Shown here piece after piece: positions 1-5,207 of a DNA stretch of 5,340 bases. Source of the stretch: Thermoleophilaceae bacterium. Its GTDB lineage: Bacteria > Actinomycetota > Thermoleophilia > Solirubrobacterales > Thermoleophilaceae. Positions within the stretch are counted from its first letter, which is position 1. Each line of letters opens with the position of its first letter. The stretch covers positions 1 to 5,340 of the forward strand of contig JACCTJ010000031.1 in NCBI GenBank assembly GCA_013812485.1, written 5' to 3'. The notes beneath the pieces are model-generated. The model was given only the letters and a program-made list of their open reading frames with translations, was not told the origin of the DNA and did not search any database. Position numbers and translations under genes: made by a program.

Positions 1-611
1 AAAGCAGCGACATGCGACGGCGGCAACACCTGACCCAGCACTGACCCCACGAGCGTGAGCGTCCCCTGCACCACGCCGACCGTGAGCGCCGAGGCGGCAA
101 CGCCCCAGCCGAACGACGACGCGAACGCGATCGCGGCGAACCCATCGAGGGTGGCTTTGAGGATCAACTGGTCAGCGCCGTTGCCGAGCCCGTCTGACAG
201 CGAACCCAAGATGGTCAGCGGTCCCACGCAGAACAGCAGCGAGGCGGCCAGGAAGCCTTCGATGAAGCGGCGACGCTCGACCGAGTCAGACGACCTTGCC
301 ATTCGCAGCTGCAGCCAGCCGCCGAAGCGTTCCAGCCCTGCCTCGACCTGCAGCAGGGATCCAGCAATGCCTCCGATCAGCAGGGACCCGAGGACGATCA
401 GCACGGGGGCAGAGGTCCCGACGGCCGTCTCGAGCGAGGCATCGGTGACGGCGAGGGCAGAGAGGGCGGCGACCAACAACGTGACAAGCCCGAGGGCGTC
501 GGTGACGACGTCGCGGGTGCGTTGCGGCAGGCGATGTCCGAGGAGAACGCCGAGCCCGGAACCGACGAGCACGGTCGCGACGTTGACGACCGTGCCGGCT
601 CCGCGAAACAC
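1..611 (-). CDS. DUF554 family integral membrane protein (5' part, cut by left window edge)
   Basis: Reading the minus strand from a GTG at 611 gives an open frame of 203 codons that leaves the window without a stop. The product is hydrophobic, with likely membrane segments near residues 5-25, 38-56, 68-86, 118-137 and 155-198. It carries the conserved blocks of the DUF554 (YdfK-like) family: GTVVNVATVLVGSGLG at the N-terminus, TDALGLVTLL near 37, the GS-rich segment near 75-85, FIEGFLAASLLFCVGP near 116, TILGSLSDGLG near 133 and LKATLDGFAAIAFASSFGWG near 151. The last of these blocks are usually the best conserved. Family members are uncharacterised inner-membrane proteins, perhaps transporters; no substrate can be given. 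Most are somewhat longer than 203 residues, so probably only a few tens of residues are missing. The GTG start is fixed by an AAGGAGG ribosome binding site 9 nt upstream. It diverges from the acetyltransferase gene. Confidence 0.88.
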   Translation of the reverse strand, partial: MFRGAGTVVNVATVLVGSGLGVLLGHRLPQRTRDVVTDALGLVTLLVAALSALAVTDASLETAVGTSAPVLIVLGSLLIGGIAGSLLQVEAGLERFGGWLQLRMARSSDSVERRRFIEGFLAASLLFCVGPLTILGSLSDGLGNGADQLILKATLDGFAAIAFASSFGWGVAASALTVGVVQGTLTLVGSVLGQVLPPSHVAA

Positions 612-620
612 TGCCGCCAG

Positions 621-627
621 CCTCCTT
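621..627 (-). promoter_or_regulatory. Ribosome binding site of the DUF554 gene
   Basis: Read on the minus strand this is AAGGAGG, a near-perfect anti-16S match, separated by 9 nt from the GTG at 611. It supports GTG as the start codon; I see no better start nearby. Confidence 0.8.
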
Positions 628-766
628 CCGAGGTAAGTGCTCAACTACCGAGGGTGAAATGTCTGACTGGGCTGGTCTTCGGTGAAAGGACCGTCGTAGG
701 GTGACGGTGCACCTCGGAATTGGAGCCTAACGACTTCGACCCGAAGCCGACGAGAAGTGAGGGCAC

Positions 767-1333
767 ATGAGCAGAGCCGCCGTGGTCGTCCGGGACGCAG
801 TGCCCGAGGACGCCGACGCCTTGCGCGCGATCTGGACCGACTTCACCTCCGAACCCGACCGGCGTACCCCTGACGCCTCCCCGACGGAGCGGGTGCAGCG
901 GGCAGTTCATCGTCTGCAGGCAGACCCGTGTGAACGGCTGGTCGTGGCGCTCGTCGACGAGGTGCCGGTTGGGGTTGCCCATCTCCGGCGGGCCGCGATC
1001 TCGCCGATCCACGACGAGGACGCCGTCTATGTGGGCTATCTGCACGTCTTGTCGGGGCATCGCCGGCGCGGGGTGGGCAAGTCGCTGCTCGAGACGGCCG
1101 CCGACTGGGCTGACGAGAAGGACACCACCCACGTCATGGCGTCAGTCGCCGCGGGTGCCCGCGACTCCAACCGCTTCCTGGCTCGGCTCGGACTGACGCA
1201 GGTCGCCGTCGTGCGAGCCACCACAGTGGCGAGCTTGCGGGCGAAACTCGGCACGCCGCTCGCCGCGAAGCCGGTCGCAACCAACGTGGTGGCGACGCGC
1301 CGGCTGATGAGGCGGGCGCACAACGCCTCATAA
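767..1333 (+). CDS. GNAT family N-acetyltransferase
   Basis: A 188-residue protein with the Gcn5-related acetyltransferase fold, expected to move an acetyl group from acetyl-CoA to an amine in the cytoplasm. The clearest sign is motif A: strand VGYLHVL (residues 89-95) runs into the pyrophosphate-binding loop GHRRRGVGKSLL (97-108), which fits the R-x-x-G-x-G pattern, followed by the amphipathic helix LETAADWADE. The motif B region is SNRFLARLGLTQVAVV (134-149), the usual late helix and strand. The N-terminal VVVRDAVPEDADAL is the common first strand and helix. After residue 150 there is a basic, Arg-rich tail of about 38 residues with no recognised motif. The substrate cannot be told from sequence. 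The ATG is preceded by a purine-rich AAGTGAGGG, a moderate ribosome binding site sitting rather close to the start. A TAGGGT at 697-702 could be a -10 box, but I found no convincing -35. The 3' end overlaps the convergent thioesterase gene by 6 bp. Confidence 0.87.
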   Translation: MSRAAVVVRDAVPEDADALRAIWTDFTSEPDRRTPDASPTERVQRAVHRLQADPCERLVVALVDEVPVGVAHLRRAAISPIHDEDAVYVGYLHVLSGHRRRGVGKSLLETAADWADEKDTTHVMASVAAGARDSNRFLARLGLTQVAVVRATTVASLRAKLGTPLAAKPVATNVVATRRLMRRAHNAS

Positions 1334-1750
1334 GCCCTCCGTGGCCGGTATCAGCTGGCAGGTGAGCCGCGCGGTGCAGACTCGACGGCCCTGCTCGTCG
1401 GTGACGACGATCTCGTAGCAGGCGATCTTCCTGCCCAGGTGGATCGGCGTCGCGACACCCGTCACCACTCCTTCGATCACCGGTCGGTGGTGGGTGGCGT
1501 TGATGTCCACACCGACCGCGACCGCGCTCGGCTGCGCGTGCAGATTGGCGCCGATCGACCCCAAGGTCTCGGCCAGCACGCAAGACGCCCCGCCGTGCAA
1601 CAGCCCGAATGGCTGCCGATTCCCCTCGACCGGCATCGTGGCGACGACTCGCTGCGGGCCGGCTTCGGTGATGTCGATACCCAACCGGTCATGCAGAGTT
1701 GCGGCTGCGTCTGGCCAGTCGCTGGGTACGCCGTCGGGCTGAGGCGCCAT
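1328..1750 (-). CDS. PaaI/EntH-type hotdog-fold acyl-CoA thioesterase
   Basis: With the start chosen here the product is 140 residues, usual for single-domain hotdog thioesterases that hydrolyse acyl-CoA or aryl-CoA in the cytoplasm. The signature GNRQPFGLLHGGASCVLAET holds the residues used by the EntH / Arthrobacter 4-hydroxybenzoyl-CoA thioesterase branch: Gln46, His52 and the catalytic Glu61. Their spacing (6 and 9 residues) matches Gln48, His54 and Glu63 of E. coli EntH as I recall them. Later blocks AVGVDINATHHRP, GVATPIHLGR and RRVCTARLT are also typical of PaaI-like proteins. Candidate roles are clearing stalled aryl-CoA esters or the 1,4-dihydroxy-2-naphthoyl-CoA step of menaquinone synthesis; nothing nearby decides. 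An ATG five codons upstream (1765) gives a 145-residue form. I prefer 1750 because GGGAG lies 5 nt before it, while 1765 has no ribosome binding site. The gene diverges from polA. Its last sense codon is a rare TTA leucine, forced by overlap with the acetyltransferase stop. Confidence 0.88.
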   Translation of the reverse strand: MAPQPDGVPSDWPDAAATLHDRLGIDITEAGPQRVVATMPVEGNRQPFGLLHGGASCVLAETLGSIGANLHAQPSAVAVGVDINATHHRPVIEGVVTGVATPIHLGRKIACYEIVVTDEQGRRVCTARLTCQLIPATEGL

Positions 1751-1755
1751 GAGCT

Positions 1756-1760
1756 CTCCC
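1756..1760 (-). promoter_or_regulatory. Ribosome binding site deciding the thioesterase start
   Basis: On the minus strand this is GGGAG, 5 nt before the ATG at 1750. It lies inside the five-codon extension that the upstream ATG at 1765 would add. No comparable motif precedes 1765, so the internal ATG is the likelier start. Confidence 0.5.
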
Positions 1761-1780
1761 GTCATCGATGTCGTCGGTCA

Positions 1781-1786
1781 AGACTA
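1781..1786 (-). promoter_or_regulatory. Candidate -10 box for the thioesterase gene
   Basis: Read on the minus strand this is TAGTCT, matching the actinobacterial TANNNT -10 consensus. A transcript starting 7 nt further on (an A at 1774) would have a 24-nt leader holding the GGGAG ribosome binding site for the ATG at 1750. I see no convincing -35 element. The hexamer overlaps the polA -10 candidate on the other strand by two bases. Confidence 0.35.
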
Positions 1787-1790
1787 GAGT
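1785..1790 (+). promoter_or_regulatory. Candidate -10 box for leaderless polA
   Basis: TAGAGT fits TANNNT and ends 6 nt before the polA GTG. At the usual -12 to -7 position of the hexamer, transcription would start exactly on the G of that GTG at 1797, giving a leaderless mRNA. There is no ribosome binding site between this box and the GTG, and no other start is available before the conserved nuclease motif. The TAG is also an in-frame stop four codons upstream, so the frame cannot extend further. No clear -35 is seen, which is common for leaderless actinobacterial promoters. Confidence 0.5.
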
Positions 1791-1796
1791 TCGGCT

Positions 1797-4616
1797 GTGG
1801 TCACGACGACGGACGGCTCGGTTGTCGCCGCTGCCGCGAAGCGACCGCGGCTGCTGCTGCTCGACGGTCACTCGCTGGCCTATCGGGCCTTCTTCGCGCT
1901 TCCGGTTGAGAACTTCTCCACCACCACCGGCCAGCCGACCAACGCCGTCTACGGCTTCACGTCCATGCTCATCAACGTCTTGCGCGACGAGGCGCCGACC
2001 CACCTAGTGGTTGCCTTCGACGTGTCGCGACAGACCTTCAGGGCCGCTGAGTACTCCGACTACAAGGCCAACCGCTCCGCCAGCCCGGTTGAGTTCAACG
2101 GTCAGGTGTCCCTCGTCAAGGAGGTGCTGACGGCGTTGCGGGTGCCGATGGTCGACAAGGAGGGCTACGAGGCCGACGACGTGATCGCCACGCTCGCCCG
2201 CCGCGCGCGCGAGCAGGGCTTCGACGTGACCATCGTCACCGGCGATCGCGACGCCCTCCAGCTCGTCGAGCCGGGCGTGAGCGTCATGGCCACGAGCCGC
2301 GGCATCACCGATACGAAGCTCTACGAGCGCGAGACGGTGATCGAGCGCTACGGGATCCCTCCCGAGCTGATCCCCGACTTCTACGGGTTGAAGGGCGACA
2401 CCTCGGACAACATTCCCGGCGTCCCGGGTATCGGCGACAAGACCGCCTCGCAGCTTCTGCAGCGCTTCGGTGACCTCGAGACGGTGCTCGCCAGCGTCGA
2501 CGAGATCTCCGGTGCGAAGCGCAAGCAGAACCTGGTCGACCACGCCGACGACGCCCGGGTGTCGAAGCAGCTCGCCACCGCCAACCGCGACGTCGAGGTC
2601 GACGTCGACCTGGGGGAGACCGCGGCCGAGGAGCCCGACCGCTCGCGTCTGCGCTCGGTCTTCCGGGAGTTCGAGCTCCGCGATCCGCTGCGCCGGCTCG
2701 AGGAGGCGCTCGGTGAGGGGGCGGAGGCGGCGCCGGCCGAGCGGGCTGAGGTAGAGGTACGGGCCCGGGCGGTCGAGGTGCCCGTGGCCGAGCTGACGGC
2801 ACTGCGGGGAGAGCTGGCCACGCTGGCCTGTGAGCGGCCGGTGGCGCCCGGCGAGGAGGCGATCGACGCGCCGGCGGTGGACATCGCGATGCCGGATGAT
2901 CCCGTTGCGCCGGAGCTCATCGACGACGCCGGCGAGCCCACGCTCGTGGAGACGCTCGAACCCTTCGAAGCTCTGCCCGGGGCCGCGACCCCACCCGCGC
3001 CACCGCCCGCCGCCGCCCACCTTCCGCTGCGCTTCGCCGCCTACGCCGGTGGCGAGGAGGTCCTGACCGGCGAGGCTGAGGCCGTCGCCGCGCTGGAGCT
3101 GGCCTGGGGCGATCGTCCGGTCGTCGCCCACGACTGGAAGGCGATCGCCACGCTCGATCCACCACCCGCGGTCGTCCCCGGCGCCCCGCTTCAGGGCTCA
3201 GCGATCGTGCTCGAGCACGACACCATGGTCGCGGCCTACCTGCTCGACCCCGCCCGTCGCGTCTACCCGCTCGAGGAGCTCACCGCCGAGCAGGGGGTCG
3301 GCGTCCGGGCCGATGACGGGGACGCGCTCGCCGAGCGGGCGATCGCCGCCCGCGCCCTGGCCGAGCGCCAGCGGGCCGAGCTGGCCGAGCGCGGCCTCGA
3401 GCGCCTCTTCGCCGAGGTCGAGCTGCCGCTCGTCGAGGTGCTCGTGGCCATGGAGGGGACCGGCGTGGCCCTCGACGTCGCCCAGCTCGGGGAGATCGGC
3501 GCGCGCTTCGAGGAGCAGATCGCGGCGCTCGAGCGCGAGGTCCACGAGCTCGCGGGGGAGGAGTTCACGATCGGCTCGCCCCAGCAGCTCGCCGAGGTCC
3601 TGTTCGTCAAGCTCGGCCTGTCGCGCAAGCGCCGCGGGAAGACCGGCTTCTCGACCGACGCGCGTGTGCTCGGGGCCATCCGCGACGAGCACCCGATCGT
3701 CGCCAAGGTCGAGGAGTGGCGCGAGCTCACGAAGCTCAAGAACACCTACCTCGACGCCCTGCCCGAGCTGATCGATCCGCGCGACGGGCGCCTGCACACC
3801 ACCTTCAACCAGACGATCGCCGCCACCGGGCGGCTCTCGAGCACCAATCCCAACCTCCAGAACATTCCCGTGCGCTCGGACACCGGCCGGGAGATCCGGG
3901 CCTGCTTCGTCGCTCCGCCGGGCACGCGGCTGCTGTCGGCCGACTACTCCCAGGTCGAGCTGCGGGTGCTCGCCCACATCGCCGGCGAGGACGTCCTCAA
4001 GGAGATCTTCAAGCGCGGCGAGGACATCCACACCGCCACCACCGCGGAGATGTTCGCCATCCCGCTCGACCGCGTCGACAAGCGCCAGCGCGACCGGGCC
4101 AAGATGATCAACTACGGGATCGTCTACGGGCTGTCGGCCTACGGGCTCGCCGACCGCCTCCAGATCCCCCAGGACGAGGCGCAGGAGTTCATCGACCGCT
4201 ACCTCGGCCGCTTCCCACGCGTGCGCGACTTCATCCGCGACACCATCGCCCAAGCGCTCAACGACGGCTACGTGACCACGCTGTTCGGGCGTGCCCGCCG
4301 CATCCCCGAGCTGCGCGCGCGCCAGCGCCAGACGCAGCTGCTGGGTGAGCGGCTGGCCGTCAACACCGTCATCCAGGGCACGGCCGCCGACATCATCAAG
4401 GTGGCGATGGTGCGCTGCCACCGCGCCCTGCGCGAGGCCGGCCTGGCCACGCGCCTGGTACTCCAGATCCACGACGAGCTGCTGTTCGAGGCGCCGGAGG
4501 AGGAGATCCCCGCGGCATCAGAGATCGTGCGGCGCGAGATGGCCGACGCCTTCGCGCTCGACCCGCCGCTCGCGGTCGACCTCGGCACCGGCGCCAACTG
4601 GCTCGAGGCCAAGTGA
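1797..4616 (+). CDS. polA: DNA polymerase I (5'-nuclease, degenerate 3'-5' exonuclease, polymerase), apparent mosaic
   Basis: A 939-residue family A DNA polymerase that fills gaps and removes RNA primers or flaps in replication and excision repair. The 5'-nuclease domain (about 17-305) keeps its metal ligands and binding residues: Asp23, Arg30, Asp75, Tyr89-Lys90, Glu125/Asp127/Asp128, Asp150/Asp152 and Asp201/Asp204, followed by the helix-hairpin-helix NIPGVPGIGDKTA. A Pro/Ala/Glu-rich linker (about 306-408) explains the length above the more usual 880-910. The 3'-5' exonuclease domain (about 409-540) lacks the D-x-E motif and the other catalytic carboxylates, so proofreading is not expected. 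The polymerase domain has TGRLSSTNPNLQNIP (677-691), motif A SADYSQVELR with Asp716, motif B R765-K769-Y773-Y777, and motif C QIHDE with Asp893. The GTG is the only usable start: an in-frame TAG lies 12 nt upstream and no start codon follows before the first motif. About 1-120 is of actinomycete type and the rest is not; see the junction entry. Confidence 0.97.
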   Translation: MVTTTDGSVVAAAAKRPRLLLLDGHSLAYRAFFALPVENFSTTTGQPTNAVYGFTSMLINVLRDEAPTHLVVAFDVSRQTFRAAEYSDYKANRSASPVEFNGQVSLVKEVLTALRVPMVDKEGYEADDVIATLARRAREQGFDVTIVTGDRDALQLVEPGVSVMATSRGITDTKLYERETVIERYGIPPELIPDFYGLKGDTSDNIPGVPGIGDKTASQLLQRFGDLETVLASVDEISGAKRKQNLVDHADDARVSKQLATANRDVEVDVDLGETAAEEPDRSRLRSVFREFELRDPLRRLEEALGEGAEAAPAERAEVEVRARAVEVPVAELTALRGELATLACERPVAPGEEAIDAPAVDIAMPDDPVAPELIDDAGEPTLVETLEPFEALPGAATPPAPPPAAAHLPLRFAAYAGGEEVLTGEAEAVAALELAWGDRPVVAHDWKAIATLDPPPAVVPGAPLQGSAIVLEHDTMVAAYLLDPARRVYPLEELTAEQGVGVRADDGDALAERAIAARALAERQRAELAERGLERLFAEVELPLVEVLVAMEGTGVALDVAQLGEIGARFEEQIAALEREVHELAGEEFTIGSPQQLAEVLFVKLGLSRKRRGKTGFSTDARVLGAIRDEHPIVAKVEEWRELTKLKNTYLDALPELIDPRDGRLHTTFNQTIAATGRLSSTNPNLQNIPVRSDTGREIRACFVAPPGTRLLSADYSQVELRVLAHIAGEDVLKEIFKRGEDIHTATTAEMFAIPLDRVDKRQRDRAKMINYGIVYGLSAYGLADRLQIPQDEAQEFIDRYLGRFPRVRDFIRDTIAQALNDGYVTTLFGRARRIPELRARQRQTQLLGERLAVNTVIQGTAADIIKVAMVRCHRALREAGLATRLVLQIHDELLFEAPEEEIPAASEIVRREMADAFALDPPLAVDLGTGANWLEAK
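2157..2265 (+). other. Inferred mosaic junction inside polA
   Basis: This marks codons 121 to about 157, where the polA sequence changes lineage character. Upstream, blocks such as PVENFSTTTGQPTNAVYGF, SMLINVLRDEAPTH, FDVSRQTFR and YKANRS are those of Mycobacterium/Nocardioides-type PolA. Downstream, SVMATSRGITDTK, IPDFYGLKGDTSDNIPG and KTASQLL replace the actinomycete VTVLYPRKGVS, ALRGDPSDNLPG and KTAAKW forms. The interval itself (EADDVIATLA, TGDRDALQLV) is conserved across bacteria, so the exact crossover cannot be placed by eye. It is in frame and creates no damaged motif. An assembly join at a shared stretch or true recombination would look the same here. Confidence 0.6.
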
Positions 4617-4658
4617 GCCGGGCGCGCGCCGCCGCCACGCCGCGGATCGTGGATCGCC

Positions 4659-5111
4659 TTGGATAACCAGGGCATCGCCATCGCCTTCACGGTCGTGGCC
4701 GGGGGCTTCATCGCCCTCCAGGCGCCGATCAACTCGACGCTCGGGCGCTCGATCGCCTCTCCGCTCGCCGCGGCCTCGATCTCTTTCGCCGTCGGCACCG
4801 CGGCGCTCGTGGCCATCACCCTGCTCATCGCCGGCGGCTTCGGCGGCGTGGGAGGGGCTCGGAGCCTGAGCTGGGTGTATCTCACGGGCGGGCTGCTCGG
4901 CGCGGTCTACGTCACGACCGCGCTCATCACCGTGCGCACGCTCGGGGCCGGGGCGGTCACCGCGGCCACGGTCACCGGCCAGCTCACGACCTCGATCGTC
5001 ATCGACCGTTTGGGGGTGCTTGGGCTCGAGGCCCGCCCGCTGTCCTGGCAGCGCATCGTCGGGGTGGTGTTGCTCGTGGCGGGGACGTTCCTCGTCGCCC
5101 GGGGTCGCTGA
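4659..5111 (+). CDS. DUF606/YdcZ-type small DMT-superfamily membrane protein
   Basis: A 150-residue hydrophobic protein with about five membrane segments (near residues 5-22, 35-59, 73-91, 97-116 and 130-147). The blocks LQAPINSTLGR (20-30), AAASISFAVGTAAL (37-50), TGGLLGAVYVTTALI (76-90), GAGAVTAATVTGQL (97-109) and RIVGVVLLVAGTFLV (132-146) are those of the DUF606 (PF04657, YdcZ-like) family. This is a half-size branch of the drug/metabolite transporter superfamily, and members probably work as dimers in the cytoplasmic membrane. The substrate is unknown. The start is a TTG 42 nt after the polA stop. It is the only start codon between that stop, which lies in the same frame, and the first membrane segment; GGA six nt before it is at best a weak ribosome binding site. 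With no promoter visible in the gap, it is likely co-transcribed with polA and poorly initiated. Codon use is as GC-rich as in the 3' part of polA. Confidence 0.85.
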   Translation: MDNQGIAIAFTVVAGGFIALQAPINSTLGRSIASPLAAASISFAVGTAALVAITLLIAGGFGGVGGARSLSWVYLTGGLLGAVYVTTALITVRTLGAGAVTAATVTGQLTTSIVIDRLGVLGLEARPLSWQRIVGVVLLVAGTFLVARGR

Positions 5112-5125
5112 GCGCCCGCGGCGCT
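5111..5125 (+). terminator. Possible weak terminator hairpin after the DUF606 gene
   Basis: AGCGCC-CGC-GGCGCT is a perfect 6-bp inverted repeat with a 3-nt loop, beginning on the last base of the stop codon. No U-rich tail follows, only TT. High-GC actinobacteria can terminate at hairpins lacking a U-tract, but such short GC palindromes also arise by chance at this composition. The right arm ends where the -35 box of the next promoter begins. Confidence 0.28.
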
Positions 5126-5153
5126 TGCCCTCCGCCGCCGCGAGGCGTATCTT
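5125..5153 (+). promoter_or_regulatory. Candidate sigma-70-type promoter of the 3' partial gene
   Basis: TTGCCC (5125-5130; 4 of 6 matches to TTGACA) and TATCTT (5148-5153; 4 of 6 matches to TATAAT and a full TANNNT) are separated by exactly 17 bp. Transcription would start near 5160, giving a leader of roughly 48 nt that contains the strong ribosome binding site of the next gene. This is the best-formed promoter in the window and suggests a transcription unit separate from polA and the DUF606 gene. Confidence 0.5.
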
Positions 5154-5195
5154 CCGACCCGAGCCCCAGCGTCCAGGTCTCGGCGTGGCCGCGAG

Positions 5196-5203
5196 AAGGA
5201 GGT
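5196..5203 (+). promoter_or_regulatory. Strong ribosome binding site of the 3' partial gene
   Basis: AAGGAGGT is a full match to the anti-Shine-Dalgarno sequence, with 4 nt before the ATG at 5208 (5 nt counted from GGAGG). It identifies a start whose reading frame is cut by the window edge. Confidence 0.8.
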
Positions 5204-5207
5204 CGCC

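Noticed and set aside
55..636. Long plus-strand open frame of 193 codons, rich in Ser, Arg, Thr and Pro
   Set aside because: It is antisense to the DUF554 gene, which has clear family motifs, membrane segments and an AAGGAGG site. The plus-strand product is low-complexity with no recognisable domain, typical of a GC-rich shadow frame.
697..702. TAGGGT as a -10 box for the acetyltransferase gene
   Set aside because: It fits TANNNT, but no -35 is visible at 16-18 bp upstream, the leader would be about 58 nt, and such hexamers are frequent by chance.
732..744. Small CTTCG-ACC-CGAAG hairpin upstream of the acetyltransferase start
   Set aside because: A 5-bp stem with a 3-nt loop is too small, and is too far from any gene end to be a terminator. 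No riboswitch-like architecture surrounds it.
641..1132. Minus-strand open frame of 163 codons over the acetyltransferase and its upstream gap
   Set aside because: It is antisense to a well-supported GNAT gene, shows no domain, and covers the divergent promoter region.
1328..1765. Longer thioesterase form starting at the ATG at 1765
   Set aside because: It has no ribosome binding site, would leave only about 8 nt of leader from the likely transcript start, and the internal ATG at 1750 has GGGAG in front. It is not excluded.
3198..4472. 424-codon minus-strand open frame inside polA (and a 375-codon one at 2004-3131)
   Set aside because: Both are complements of polA codons, which at this GC content leave the opposite strand open. 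Their products are Gly/Leu/Asp/Arg-rich with no motifs and no ribosome binding site that I can make out.
4649..4666. GTG at 4649 as the start of the DUF606 gene
   Set aside because: It is in another frame and meets TAA after five codons (GTG GAT CGC CTT GGA). The TTG at 4659 is the only start in the correct frame.
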